DNA from: an uncultured Alphaproteobacteria bacterium
GTDB taxonomy: Bacteria > Pseudomonadota > Alphaproteobacteria > RF32 > CAG-239
Reading direction: 5' to 3'
DNA: 64,000 bases
Assembly: GCA_934254915.1 (NCBI GenBank)
Contig: CAKQMH010000008.1
Location: forward strand, 15,646-79,645
The translations under genes and the position numbers were made by a program. Positions 7,130 through 16,336 of this stretch are shown here, piece by piece (position 1 is the first letter of the stretch; every line of letters starts with the position of its first letter). A model generated the notes under the pieces. The model made no database searches. It was not told the origin of the DNA and worked only from the letters and a program-made list of their open reading frames with translations.

Positions 7130-9505
7130 ATGGCAGTTAAAAAAGAAAAATATCCGGTACTTCCTTTGCGGGACATTGTGGTTTATCCTAAAATGATTGT
7201 GCCGCTGTTTGTGGGACGCGAAAAGTCAATCAGCGCTTTGCAGGAAGTTGTAGACACGGATCAAAACATCATTTTGGCAACGCAAAAGGATGCGGCGATA
7301 GAAGATCCGCAAAGCGATGATATTTACCATGTGGGAACAATCGGCACAGTTTTACAGCTGTTGCGTTTGCCTGACGGTACGGTTAAGGTTTTGATAGAAG
7401 GTTTGGAACGGGTTAAACTCGACAGAATCTATAATACCAAAGCATTTATGGAAGCAAATATCACGGTTTTACCGGAAACCGAAAATAACGACAGTGAGCT
7501 TGAAGGACTGGCGCGTGCAGTTTTGTCACAGTTTGAAGAATATGTTAAATTGTCTAAAAAAATTCCGCCGGAAGTTTCGGTCGCGGTTAATCAGATTGAA
7601 GATTACAGCAAGTTAGCTGATACCATAGCTTCGCATTTAGCTCTGAAAATTGCCGATAAGCAAGCATTGCTGGAAGGTGCAACTTTAAGCGAACGTTTTG
7701 AAAAGATTTTGGAATTTATGGACAGTGAAATTACGTTGCTCGAAGTTGAAAACAAGATAAAGAATCGTGTTAAAAAACAGATGGAAAAAAGTCAGAAAGA
7801 ATACTATCTGAATGAACAAATGAAAGCGATTCAAAAAGAGCTTGGTGACGGGGAAGATGATGCCGAAATTGCTGAGTATATGAAAAAAATCGAGCATACG
7901 AAATTGTCTAAAGAGGCCAAAGACAAAGCTCTGGCGGAAGTCAAAAAGCTGAAGTCTATGAGCGCGATGTCAGCGGAGGCGACGGTTGTTCGCAACTATT
8001 TGGATTGGATACTTGATATCCCATGGAAAAAACGTTCGAAAGTAAATAAAGACCTGCAACGCGCCATGGATATTTTGGAAAAAGACCATTACGGTTTGGA
8101 AGAAGTTAAAGAAAGAATCGTTGAATATTTGGCTGTGCAAGCGCGGGCTGATAAGGTTAAAGGTCCGATTTTGTGTCTGGTAGGCCCTCCGGGGGTAGGT
8201 AAGACCTCACTCGGAAAATCGATAGCCAAAGCAACCGGACGCAGCTTTGTCCGTGCGTCATTGGGCGGTATGCGCGATGAGGCCGAAATCAGAGGGCATC
8301 GCCGCACATATATCGGTTCAATGCCTGGAAAAATAATTAAAGGGATGAAAAAAGCCGGTACATCTAACCCGCTGTTTCTGTTGGATGAGATTGATAAGCT
8401 TGGTAATGATTATCGCGGAGATCCCAGTTCGGCGTTGCTTGAGGTTTTAGATCCGGAGCAAAATTCAAGTTTTAACGATCATTATTTGGAGGTCGATTAT
8501 GACTTATCAGATGTAATGTTTGTTACTACGGCAAACTCATTGGATATGCCGCGGCCGCTGTTGGATCGTATGGAGATTATCCGGTTGTCAGGCTATACCG
8601 AAAATGAAAAGATTGAGATTGCCAAACGGCATTTGCTACCTAAAATTTTCAGTGAAATGGACGTCAAGAATAATGAGTTGGAGATTAAAGATGATGCGAT
8701 TTGCGACATTATCCGCTATTATACCAGAGAAGCCGGAGTGCGTAACCTGGAACGCGAAATTGCCAAAATCGCGCGCAAAGCGGTCAAAGATATTTTGACT
8801 TCCTCAGAAAAGAAGGTGGTCGTTGATGGTCATAATCTGGAAAAATATCTCGGAGTTAAAAAATATCGCTTTGGCGAGGCCGAACAACAAGACCATATCG
8901 GAGTTACAACCGGTTTGGCCTGGACGGAAGTCGGCGGAGATATTTTGTTTATTGAAGCAGTTGATATGCCGGGAAAAGGAATCGTCAAACAAACCGGTAA
9001 GCTGGGTGAGGTGATGAAAGAATCAATCGACACGGCTTATTCGGTGGTTCGTTCTCATTCGGCTGATTTGGGAATAGATCCCGAAGTGTTTGAAAAAACA
9101 GATATCCATGTCCATGTTCCCGAAGGGGCTACTCCCAAAGACGGACCGTCGGCCGGTATTGCAATGTATACCACATTGGTTTCGGTTTTGACCAAGATTC
9201 CGGTTCGAAAAGATGTGGCTATGACCGGAGAAATTACTTTGCAGGGACGCGTTTTGCCAATCGGCGGTTTGAAAGAAAAACTGCTGTCGGCGTTGCGCGG
9301 CGGTATCAAAACCGTGATTATTCCTAAAGACAATGAAAAGGATTTGCAAGAGATTCCCGAAAATGTCAAAGAAGGATTGAAAATAATTCCGGTGGAAGAA
9401 GTCAGCGAAGTGATAAAAATTGCTTTGAACGGTGAAGTAAAACCGCTGCCGGCAAAAATTCCGGAATGTATATCCAAACAAACATCGGCAATGATGGCAA
9501 ATTAA
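7130..9505 (+). CDS. lon: ATP-dependent protease Lon
   Basis: 791 residues, the usual length for LonA. Order of domains: substrate-binding LON N-domain (about 8-200), coiled-coil region, AAA+ module with Walker A GPPGVGKT at 352-359 and Walker B LFLLDEID near 415, and the C-terminal serine-lysine protease with Ser674 in DGPSAG and Lys717 in GGLKEK, 43 residues apart as in E. coli. It degrades misfolded and regulatory proteins in the cytoplasm. It has its own promoter candidate and a strong terminator, so it is probably monocistronic. HU, a common lon neighbour, is 2.5 kb downstream with a sugar cassette in between. Confidence 0.98.
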   Translation: MAVKKEKYPVLPLRDIVVYPKMIVPLFVGREKSISALQEVVDTDQNIILATQKDAAIEDPQSDDIYHVGTIGTVLQLLRLPDGTVKVLIEGLERVKLDRIYNTKAFMEANITVLPETENNDSELEGLARAVLSQFEEYVKLSKKIPPEVSVAVNQIEDYSKLADTIASHLALKIADKQALLEGATLSERFEKILEFMDSEITLLEVENKIKNRVKKQMEKSQKEYYLNEQMKAIQKELGDGEDDAEIAEYMKKIEHTKLSKEAKDKALAEVKKLKSMSAMSAEATVVRNYLDWILDIPWKKRSKVNKDLQRAMDILEKDHYGLEEVKERIVEYLAVQARADKVKGPILCLVGPPGVGKTSLGKSIAKATGRSFVRASLGGMRDEAEIRGHRRTYIGSMPGKIIKGMKKAGTSNPLFLLDEIDKLGNDYRGDPSSALLEVLDPEQNSSFNDHYLEVDYDLSDVMFVTTANSLDMPRPLLDRMEIIRLSGYTENEKIEIAKRHLLPKIFSEMDVKNNELEIKDDAICDIIRYYTREAGVRNLEREIAKIARKAVKDILTSSEKKVVVDGHNLEKYLGVKKYRFGEAEQQDHIGVTTGLAWTEVGGDILFIEAVDMPGKGIVKQTGKLGEVMKESIDTAYSVVRSHSADLGIDPEVFEKTDIHVHVPEGATPKDGPSAGIAMYTTLVSVLTKIPVRKDVAMTGEITLQGRVLPIGGLKEKLLSALRGGIKTVIIPKDNEKDLQEIPENVKEGLKIIPVEEVSEVIKIALNGEVKPLPAKIPECISKQTSAMMAN

Positions 9506-9513
9506 ACTAAGTC

Positions 9514-9546
9514 AAAGGTTCGTTTCTGATAAACGAACCTTTCTTA
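9514..9546 (+). terminator. Terminator after lon
   Basis: Stem AAGGTTCGTTT / AAACGAACCTT with loop CTGAT, followed by TCTTAATTT. Confidence 0.85.
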
Positions 9547-9630
9547 ATTTATAAAAAGCAGAAAATAATTGCCAAGAACGGATTTTGCCTGTATATAAAA
9601 GTATATTGTCGGTAAAATTTGAGGCGATTA

Positions 9631-10416
9631 ATGATACCTAAAATTATTCACTATTGTTGGTTTGGCAACAATCCGTTGGGCGAGTTGGAAACCCGATGCT
9701 TGGAGTCATGGAAAAAGATTTTCCCTGATTATGAAATAAAATGTTGGGGCAATGAAGTATTAGAACATTTGGATAACCAATATGTTCAAGAGGCTTATCG
9801 GACTAAAAAATGGGCTTTTGTTTCGGATTATGTCAGACTGTATGCTTTATTAAACGAGGGCGGACTTTATTTTGATACAGATGAGGAAGTGCGCAAACCA
9901 TTGGATGAGTTTATGACGCATGACTTTTTTATCGGCTCGCAAAAATGCGGAAGCTGCCGCAATATCTCTCCGGCATTAATCGGAACAACCCCGCAAAACG
10001 AAATTGTTAAAAATTTGATTGCAGTGTATGATAATCAACATTTTATCAACGAAGACGGAAGTCTGAATCTGACAACAAATCCGGCTTATTTTGCGCAAGT
10101 TATGAAGGAAAAATATGGTCTGGATGATGTTTTCGTGACCGAAGGAAGACTTAAAATAACCGACAATGCCTATATTTATCCGTATTTTTATTTTTGTACA
10201 GACAATAAAAATGCCTATGCGGTGCATCATTATTCAGGCAGCTGGAAACCGGATTGGAAGGTCGAAGACAAGTTGAATCTTCCGTTTGGGTATGTGTTGC
10301 GTAAATATAAAAAGAACCGTGACGGCGAGGAGATGCCGTTGGGTGAAAAAGAACGGATTGTATGTTCGATTAATACTTCAAAACGGTCAAAGCTGGTCTT
10401 AATCAGGAAAAAATAG
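9631..10416 (+). CDS. GT32-type glycosyltransferase (OCH1/capsule sugar transferase-like)
   Basis: 261 residues. The start MIPKIIHYCWFG is the hallmark opening of the Gly_transf_sug (GT32) family; a GAGG site precedes ATG 9631, so the TTG at 9619 is ignored. The segment FVSDYVRLYALLNEGGLYFDTDEEV contains the nucleotide-sugar binding region with the DXD-type DTD. Such enzymes add hexoses to surface polysaccharide or glycolipid. It is followed 1 bp later by a PIG-L deacetylase gene, suggesting a small glycan-modifying cassette. Donor and acceptor unknown. Confidence 0.85.
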   Translation: MIPKIIHYCWFGNNPLGELETRCLESWKKIFPDYEIKCWGNEVLEHLDNQYVQEAYRTKKWAFVSDYVRLYALLNEGGLYFDTDEEVRKPLDEFMTHDFFIGSQKCGSCRNISPALIGTTPQNEIVKNLIAVYDNQHFINEDGSLNLTTNPAYFAQVMKEKYGLDDVFVTEGRLKITDNAYIYPYFYFCTDNKNAYAVHHYSGSWKPDWKVEDKLNLPFGYVLRKYKKNRDGEEMPLGEKERIVCSINTSKRSKLVLIRKK

Positions 10417-10417
10417 C

Positions 10418-11116
10418 ATGGGACTGAAAAAACTTAATCGGTGGATTAAAAACAAAGTTTACGGTTATGATTTGCCTAAACCGGTAAAAATTAAGCCGTG
10501 GAAGATTAATCCGGAAGATAAAATTTGTGTGTTGGCTCCGCATCCGGATGATGAGACCATCGCCTGCGGAGGATTATTGGCCAAATTCGGAGCGCAATGT
10601 GATGTGGTGTTGCTGACAGACGGACAAAACGGCGGAGCTAAAGAGTGGTCAAAAGATAAAACGGCACAGGTTCGACAGCAAGAGTTTGAACAGGCAATGC
10701 GGTTTTTGAAAGTTAACAGTTTTACGTGCCTGCATGGGAAAGATCAGTCCTTAATCGATGATTATGCCAAATTTGCTGCCTATGATTTCAGCAGATATGA
10801 TTATGTTTTGATGCCGCATCCGCAAGATAATCATATCGACCATATGACTGTCAGTGCATTTTGGCGGAGGTTGCAAAAGCAAAAAAAAGTAAAGGCGAGG
10901 GCGGTTTATTATGAATTATGGGCGCCAATGTCTTTGCCTAATGCGTATATTGATATTTCTGATGTTGTAGAAAACAAAAGACAGGCAATAGCCTTTTATA
11001 AATCACAACTGACGAATATTGATTATACTTCGCGAATTTTGGGGCTTAATCATTATCGCGGCATTGCTCACAAAGCAGAATATGAAGAAGATTATGCGCT
11101 AGAGGGGACTATTTGA
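10418..11116 (+). CDS. PIG-L/LmbE family N-acetylsugar deacetylase
   Basis: 232 residues. The zinc site is visible: APHPDDE near residue 40 and PHPQDNHIDH near 130, which supply the His-Asp-Asp/His ligands and catalytic Asp of the PIG-L fold. Family members remove the acetyl group from N-acetylglucosamine-type sugars on lipids or small molecules. It is translationally packed between the GT32 gene and the next gene (1-base gap and 1-base overlap), so the three are one transcription unit. Substrate unknown; likely a cell-surface glycan intermediate. Confidence 0.88.
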   Translation: MGLKKLNRWIKNKVYGYDLPKPVKIKPWKINPEDKICVLAPHPDDETIACGGLLAKFGAQCDVVLLTDGQNGGAKEWSKDKTAQVRQQEFEQAMRFLKVNSFTCLHGKDQSLIDDYAKFAAYDFSRYDYVLMPHPQDNHIDHMTVSAFWRRLQKQKKVKARAVYYELWAPMSLPNAYIDISDVVENKRQAIAFYKSQLTNIDYTSRILGLNHYRGIAHKAEYEEDYALEGTI

Positions 11117-11772
11117 TGTGTTTTAAATGCGGACAACAAACCTATGCCTTAAAAATAGAAGATTTATTGGCTCTTCCGGATTATGCGGGGAAAAAGAAGA
11201 AGTACACCAAGCCGGCTATTCTTATCGGCAATCGGAATAAGGGAATTAACGATTGCCTGTTGTCATCGCGTGAAGAATTGCAGAGACTGTCAAAAAGCCA
11301 AGAATATGTCGAAACAGAGGTGTATTTTAAACCGGTAATTGGTTCATGGAATGTATTATTGCTGCTTATCGGTTGCTGGCGCAAAAAATTTAAGGTCACC
11401 GGAACTAACAGTTATCATATAAGAACAGAAGAAATCAGGGATAAAGGTTTAATCAGATGTGTCCGTAATCGGGATACGGCATATCAATTTACTCAATGTT
11501 ATATTCCCGATGAAGAACGCCACAAACTGTATGATGATTTGGAACGCGAAATTATCCAAAACGGCTGGGATGACAAAAACGGGCAGTTAGTGATTATGTT
11601 ATGTCGCTCACTCAGCTATATAGACAGTTTGGATGACGGCAACCATCGCATTAATATATGTTTGGAAAACAAAATTCCGGAAGTTACAGTGCGTTTTCGC
11701 TATGTCGGAAAGCTGCCGTCATTTCTAATCCAGCTGTTTGAGGTGTTAAGTAAATTCAGATTCCATCATTGA
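11116..11772 (+). CDS. Unknown protein with ParB-like DGNHR motif in sugar cassette
   Basis: 218 residues, not matched to a named family. The N-terminus has a CxxC pair (CFKCG), and the C-terminal half contains SLDDGNHRINICLEN, which resembles the DGxHR core found in ParB/sulfiredoxin-fold domains and in small proteins of some LPS clusters. There is no signal peptide. ATG 11116 overlaps the PIG-L stop (TGATG), implying coupled translation and a shared role with the GT32 and deacetylase. Confidence that it is a real gene is high; its function is not known. Confidence 0.65.
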   Translation: MCFKCGQQTYALKIEDLLALPDYAGKKKKYTKPAILIGNRNKGINDCLLSSREELQRLSKSQEYVETEVYFKPVIGSWNVLLLLIGCWRKKFKVTGTNSYHIRTEEIRDKGLIRCVRNRDTAYQFTQCYIPDEERHKLYDDLEREIIQNGWDDKNGQLVIMLCRSLSYIDSLDDGNHRINICLENKIPEVTVRFRYVGKLPSFLIQLFEVLSKFRFHH

Positions 11773-11811
11773 CAGAATCTTATAAAGAATCGCAAATTAT
11801 GTAGTTAATTA

Positions 11812-11830
11812 AAGACGTTAGGTCTTTTTT
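11812..11830 (+). terminator. Weak terminator after sugar cassette
   Basis: Short stem AAGAC/GTCTT with loop GTTAG followed by a T tract, 40 bp beyond the last cassette gene. Confidence 0.55.
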
Positions 11831-11905
11831 AGGCTTAATTTGCCGTTTTTTATGTGTATAAATGCCCCAAAATCCATTTTTTTTGTTTGTAATCGTTGTT
11901 TTTGT

Positions 11906-11934
11906 TTGACTTTAGCGGTTTTTGGCGCTTAAAT
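11906..11934 (+). promoter_or_regulatory. Candidate promoter for HU gene
   Basis: TTGACT, 17-base spacer, TTAAAT, lying about 65 bp before the GTG start. The -35 box is a near-consensus match. Confidence 0.55.
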
Positions 11935-12000
11935 TTTTATGTGGTTAGAGATTTAGTTCTCCACATTGTTTTATAACTTATATTAGAGGGAGTCCTCACC

Positions 12001-12273
12001 GTGAATAAAAATGAATTGATTGCTAGCATTTCTAGCGAAACCGGCCTTACAAAAACTGATTCTGCTAAGGCTTTGGATGCATTTGTAGCTTCTATCACTA
12101 CTGCTTTGAAGAAAGGTGATGAAGTTCGTCTGGTTGGTTTTGGTACTTTCGCTGTATCTAAACGTGCTGCTACTACCGGCCGCAATCCGCGTACCGGTGC
12201 TGCTATCAAAATCCCGGCTCGTAAACAAGCTAAGTTCAAAGCAGGTAAAGCTTTGCAAGATTCTGTAAACTAA
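12001..12273 (+). CDS. hup: DNA-binding protein HU
   Basis: 90-residue histone-like protein that bends and compacts DNA as a dimer. The entire HU fold is present: MNKNELIASIS helix start, VRLVGFGTFAV, then the DNA-clamping arm around GRNPRTGAAIKIPA and the KFKAGKALQ tail. The start codon is GTG at 12001 with AGAGGGAG upstream. It has its own promoter candidate and two terminator-like hairpins. Codon use looks more biased than its neighbours, as expected for a highly expressed gene. Confidence 0.96.
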   Translation: MNKNELIASISSETGLTKTDSAKALDAFVASITTALKKGDEVRLVGFGTFAVSKRAATTGRNPRTGAAIKIPARKQAKFKAGKALQDSVN

Positions 12274-12282
12274 TATAAGTGA

Positions 12283-12304
12283 GGGGTAGTTTTTCTGCCC
12301 CTTT
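12283..12304 (+). terminator. First hairpin after HU gene
   Basis: Stem GGGGTAG / CTGCCCC with a five-T loop and a short T tail; a weaker hairpin ahead of the main terminator. Confidence 0.5.
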
Positions 12305-12316
12305 GAGTTTATATCT

Positions 12317-12359
12317 AAAACGAGGTTCAGCCCAAGTATTGTCGGCTACCTCGTTTTTT
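12317..12359 (+). terminator. Main terminator after HU gene
   Basis: AAAACGAGGT pairs with ACCTCGTTTT across a loop that itself contains CAGCC/GGCT pairing, followed by a T run. Confidence 0.8.
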
Positions 12360-12414
12360 AGTGAGAAAAAACAAGAGAGCAAAAAAACTTGTGGCAAAAA
12401 TGTAGCGTTAAAAT

Positions 12415-12446
12415 AAAAAAGCCTTGTATACTTTGGTATACAAGAC
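12415..12446 (-). terminator. Terminator for the lysozyme-like lipoprotein gene
   Basis: On the minus strand CTTGTATAC / GTATACAAG with a CAAA loop runs into GCTTTTTTATTTT. Confidence 0.8.
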
Positions 12447-12469
12447 TTTTATTAAGATTGAGAATGTTT

Positions 12470-13294
12470 TCAGATGATGTCTTTAACACTCCTTTGGCCA
12501 TTCTTTGCCTTATTCATGCGGAAAAAAGTTTTAATGGTCGTATCATCAAAGCGTAACTGACAAAAGTCATTACGTTTTACAATGTTTCTCTTTTTGTCCA
12601 GCCAATAATAATTCCCCATATTTTGGGTTTCATAAAATTTGGTCGGGCACAATGTCAAAACATTTTCTGAATTCAAGATGCCAAGATAAACAGCACCTTC
12701 AACCCAGCGACGTTTAAGCAGGCCGTTAGCACGTTTGCCGCCTGAACTACGAAATCCGGTTAAGCAGTTAACGCAATATTCAGCGCTTTTGCCGTTGTTT
12801 ACCGCGTCTAGAAAACTGCTTTTCTTGCCTACTACTTTTCCATCTTGGTCGTAACCGGTTACATTTTCACCACCAACATTATAGATGAAAAGAGCCGAAG
12901 CGATTATCTCCTGATCAGACAATTTGCGGCCATCAAAGTAGATAAAAAACGGTATCACATAACATCTGAGATGATGCAAACACCACTCTTTACCGGTTGC
13001 CTTAGGTATTACGGGGTCATTTTTCTTGACTCTTGAGCCATCAGGTTTGACGGTTACGCCATACCAGGTGGTCCAACGTGCGCCGCAATAGTAGGGTTTC
13101 CCTTGACCTTTATCACCTTCGGTGTAGGCAACAAAAGTGAAGATATCTTCGATAAGCTCATCTGCTCGCTGAAGGTTGTATTCACCGGCGGTTTGGGTTG
13201 TTGTAGGCATTGCAGATTCGTCTTCGTGCTGTTCACAAGATACTAGTGTGAACAAAACTGCGTTTAGAGCAGTTAAAAGAATAGTACTTTTCAT
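12470..13294 (-). CDS. Lysozyme-like (GH24-type) lipoprotein
   Basis: 274 residues with a lipoprotein signal (hydrophobic run then VSC, Cys near residue 20) and an acidic stretch after the Cys. The middle resembles phage-type GH24 lysozymes: AYTEGDKGQGKPYYCGAR contains the expected catalytic Glu, then WYGVTVKPDG, a region ALFIYNVGGEN equivalent to the conserved F-N-x-G helix, and GLLKRRWVEGAVYLG equivalent to the GL..RR..E.. signature. It would cut peptidoglycan glycan strands from an envelope anchor. The last 60 residues are extra. The Cys-acidic head is reminiscent of Bacteroidota surface lipoproteins, which hints at transfer. It stands alone with its own terminator. Confidence 0.7.
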   Translation of the reverse strand: MKSTILLTALNAVLFTLVSCEQHEDESAMPTTTQTAGEYNLQRADELIEDIFTFVAYTEGDKGQGKPYYCGARWTTWYGVTVKPDGSRVKKNDPVIPKATGKEWCLHHLRCYVIPFFIYFDGRKLSDQEIIASALFIYNVGGENVTGYDQDGKVVGKKSSFLDAVNNGKSAEYCVNCLTGFRSSGGKRANGLLKRRWVEGAVYLGILNSENVLTLCPTKFYETQNMGNYYWLDKKRNIVKRNDFCQLRFDDTTIKTFFRMNKAKNGQRSVKDII

Positions 13295-13413
13295 GATAGT
13301 TGTTTTATAATAATTTGTTTACAATTCTAATATACCATATTTAACCGGTGTTTGCAAGTAGGGAGGTTTTATGCTATTATTTGCGGAAGTCGGCATTGGG
13401 GAATTTTTAGTTT

Positions 13414-13444
13414 AAAAACGAAAAAACCACCTTTACAGGTGGTT
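13414..13444 (-). terminator. Terminator after tRNA-Val
   Basis: On the minus strand AACCACCT / AGGTGGTT with loop GTAA, followed by TTTTTTCGTTTTT. Confidence 0.85.
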
Positions 13445-13448
13445 TAAT

Positions 13449-13524
13449 TGGTGGGCGCTGAGAGGTTCGAACTCCCGACCCTCTCGGTGTAAACGAGATG
13501 CTCTTCCAGCTGAGCTAAGCGCCC
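13449..13524 (-). tRNA. tRNA-Val (anticodon UAC)
   Basis: Minus-strand cloverleaf: acceptor GGGCGCT / AGCGCCC, then A and encoded CCA. D-arm TAGCTCAGCTGGAAGAGC, anticodon loop TTTACAC giving TAC, T-arm GGGAGTTCGAACCTCTC. It lies alone upstream of a terminator. The rest of the gap from 13525 to 13741 holds no clear feature beyond the AGGGTGG ribosome site of the next gene. Confidence 0.97.
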
Positions 13525-13741
13525 ATCTTGTTTACGAAAGTGTTTATACACTCATAAAAATAATTAATCAAGCAAAAAAATCAAAAAAAGTGCATTTTTT
13601 ATTTTATGATTTGATTTGGCACAATATTTTATTGTTAACAATCGGCTATTCTTTTTATTCCGGCTCGAAAATAAAAGTAATCATTGAATGAAACAATCTA
13701 CTGTGGTATAGAAAAGTAAATTTTAAGAACAGGGTGGAAAA

Positions 13742-16015
13742 ATGAAACAGGAACTTTTAGCACCGGCCGGAGATATTGAAGCAGGATATGCTGCTTTTTA
13801 TTATGGTGCAGATGCGGTTTATTTGGGATTACAACAATTTTCGGCGCGGGCGACAGCAACTAATTTTGATGAAAAAAGCCTTGATGAGATGACCGCTTTT
13901 GCTCATGCCAACGGCAAAAAAGTTTATGCCGCGATAAACACTCTGATTCAAGAAGACGAGCTCGCGGATTTGCTCAAAACATTGGATATCTGCTCGTATT
14001 GCAAAGTAGATGCCGTAATTTTGCAGGATTTGGGTGTGGCTCGAATCATCAAAGAACAATATCCGGAATTGGAACTTCATGCCAGCACGCAAATGGCGGT
14101 TCATAATAAAGAAGGGGCTTTGGCGTTGCAAAAGGCCGGTTTCAGCCGTGTTGTTTTGGCTCGAGAATTGTCACTGCCGGAAATAAAAGAAATTGCCGCC
14201 ATTCCGAATCTGGAAACGGAAGCTTTTATTCATGGGGCATTGTGTTATTCTTACAGCGGGCTTTGTATGTTTTCGTCAATGGAAAGCGGGCGCAGCGCTA
14301 ATCGCGGAAAATGTCTGTACCCCTGTCGGTCGTGTTTTTCGGGAGAAGATGGCAATAAGCACTATTTTTCCATGAAAGATATGGCTTTAGAGCAAGACGT
14401 GCTTAAAATGCCGGTTACGTCATTAAAAATTGAAGGACGTAAAAAAAGTGCGCTTTATGTGGCGGCAGTTACGGATTATTATCGGCGGATTTTGGACGGG
14501 AAGGGTGCAGATGAATATTGTGCCGAAAATATACGCCAAATATTTTCCCGCCCGTGGTGCAAGTTTCACTTTAACGGCAAAAACAAGCAGGTGGTTGATC
14601 GGGATTTTGTCGGACACCGCGGATTGTTTATCGGCAAGATTGAAACTGCAGACAAGCACAAAATAACATTACGTACCAATCATTTGTTATCGCGTCATGA
14701 TGGCATTCAAATTGATGTGCCGCAACAAGACAAGCCGTTCGGTTTTTCGTTATTGGGATTAAAAGTCAAAGGGAAAAGCGTATTTGAAGCGCCTAAAGGT
14801 GAAACAGTCGAGATTATGCTGCCGCCGTTTGCGCCGTTATTGGAAAAAGGGCTTGATGTTTATTTGGCATCATCAGGCAATGTTAAAGGGGCTTATGATT
14901 ACACCAAGCCTAAAGACGGAGAGTATAAACAACGTATGCCGATTGAGGTAACGGTTACGGTCAACCGCCGGCAAATTAAAGCTGAAGCTCAAGGAATGAC
15001 CGCGGTAACAAACGGTGAATTTACAGTTGCGGCCAATCCGCAAAAAACAAGTGAAGCTGCACAAAAAAGTTTTGCTAAAGTCGGAGATACGGCTTTAAGT
15101 CTGTGTGAATTAAGGATTGAAAATCCTGAAAACCTTTTTGTCCCGGCTTCAATGTTTAATGATTTGCGCCGGAAGCTGTATGAGCAAATTACTCCGTTGA
15201 AAAAACAGGGTTTATTACCGACAGTTTCCGCAAAACCTGCAACCAAGACGCCTAAATGGATTATTAAAACCGATAATTTTGACTGTTTGGCAGAAATAAG
15301 GCTTGAAGATGTTGATGAAATCATTTGTTTATTAAATGAAAATACGGATATAGCAAAATTACGCAGTCTGCCTAAAAATAAAGTACGTTTGGCTTTACCG
15401 ACAGTGTGCCGTAAAGCAAAAATGGCTTATTTCAAGGAGTTGACGGCAACATTGTTGGCACAAGGTTATCGTCGTTGGGAAATCGGTAATTATTGGGGGC
15501 TTGAAGTTTTGCCCCGGCAGGGAATAGACCTTAGTTTTGACACCCCGTTATATGTACTTAATTCTCAAGCGGCGGAAATGGCGAAAGAATTAGGGGCAGG
15601 GCGGATTTGTTTGTCACTTGAGGATACACTGTCTAACCAGAAGAAATTATGCCAAAATTCGCCGCTTCCGGTGGTAATGGTTGTCTATACGGATATTCCG
15701 TTGTTCACCAGTGCGGTATGTATTCGCTCCAACGAATGTCGAGATTGTCCGCGAGGCGAAAAGTGGCTTAAGTTGACCAAAGGCAATCAACAATATGAGA
15801 TTTTATCCCGCGATTGCCAAATTATGGCTTTTGCACAACAGGCATTTGCTTGGGCAAAGGAAGCCAAAGATGTGGCCGCTGACTATTATCGGGTTGATTT
15901 TGTATATAAGCATTATTCAGCAGACCGGGCAGCAGCAATCTGGAATAAAGTCAGAACATTCGAAGATACGGATAATGTATTGAAAGGCAATAGTTTTAGA
16001 AACAATAATTTTTAA
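13742..16015 (+). CDS. rlhA: Peptidase U32 family protein (RlhA-like rRNA hydroxylation factor)
   Basis: 757 residues. It opens with the U32 pattern ELLAPAGD and YYGADAVYLG, followed by the family signature region with Cys168, Cys175, Cys191 and Cys195, likely iron-sulfur ligands. In bacteria U32 proteins with a long C-terminal extension (DUF3656 type) correspond to RlhA, needed for 5-hydroxycytidine at 23S rRNA C2501. Shorter ones are TrhP or collagenase-like. The length here favours RlhA; the extra C-terminal part has a further Cys cluster (CIRSNECRDCP). Substrate remains inference. A small membrane-protein gene follows closely. Confidence 0.75.
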   Translation: MKQELLAPAGDIEAGYAAFYYGADAVYLGLQQFSARATATNFDEKSLDEMTAFAHANGKKVYAAINTLIQEDELADLLKTLDICSYCKVDAVILQDLGVARIIKEQYPELELHASTQMAVHNKEGALALQKAGFSRVVLARELSLPEIKEIAAIPNLETEAFIHGALCYSYSGLCMFSSMESGRSANRGKCLYPCRSCFSGEDGNKHYFSMKDMALEQDVLKMPVTSLKIEGRKKSALYVAAVTDYYRRILDGKGADEYCAENIRQIFSRPWCKFHFNGKNKQVVDRDFVGHRGLFIGKIETADKHKITLRTNHLLSRHDGIQIDVPQQDKPFGFSLLGLKVKGKSVFEAPKGETVEIMLPPFAPLLEKGLDVYLASSGNVKGAYDYTKPKDGEYKQRMPIEVTVTVNRRQIKAEAQGMTAVTNGEFTVAANPQKTSEAAQKSFAKVGDTALSLCELRIENPENLFVPASMFNDLRRKLYEQITPLKKQGLLPTVSAKPATKTPKWIIKTDNFDCLAEIRLEDVDEIICLLNENTDIAKLRSLPKNKVRLALPTVCRKAKMAYFKELTATLLAQGYRRWEIGNYWGLEVLPRQGIDLSFDTPLYVLNSQAAEMAKELGAGRICLSLEDTLSNQKKLCQNSPLPVVMVVYTDIPLFTSAVCIRSNECRDCPRGEKWLKLTKGNQQYEILSRDCQIMAFAQQAFAWAKEAKDVAADYYRVDFVYKHYSADRAAAIWNKVRTFEDTDNVLKGNSFRNNNF

Positions 16016-16029
16016 GTGGAGGAATGGTA

Positions 16030-16326
16030 ATGCATCTAATAGCACTTGTTTTTATCGGATATGTCATTTATGCGGAATGGCGTATGCTTGATTTACGCAA
16101 AAAACTGCAAAATTGTCGTGAAGTCACAGCCAAAATTGAGAATGATAAAACGATTTGGTACAGCGGAGTATTGCCGCAAGCTGATGAATTATGTCTGTTT
16201 CAGGAAAATGACGGAACTTACATTATTGCCAAACTGAGTGATAAAAGATGGCAGAAAAAAGACGGCACTGTTGATTTTGAACGTATTAAAAGGTGGGTTG
16301 CATTAAGAGATTTGGATAATATTTAG
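16030..16326 (+). CDS. Small membrane-anchored protein, unknown function
   Basis: 98 residues: one N-terminal hydrophobic segment (about 1-16) followed by a soluble domain rich in charged residues. ATG 16030 is chosen because GGAGG ends seven bases upstream; the ATG at 16024 is too close to that site. It lies 14 bp after the U32 gene and 10 bp before a TIM-barrel gene, so it is probably part of the same operon. No family recognised. Confidence 0.6.
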   Translation: MHLIALVFIGYVIYAEWRMLDLRKKLQNCREVTAKIENDKTIWYSGVLPQADELCLFQENDGTYIIAKLSDKRWQKKDGTVDFERIKRWVALRDLDNI

Positions 16327-16336
16327 AGAAAATAAA

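Noticed and set aside
9023..9481. Long antisense open frames within lon
   Set aside because: They are shadows of the strongly coding lon frame and carry no domain or start signal.
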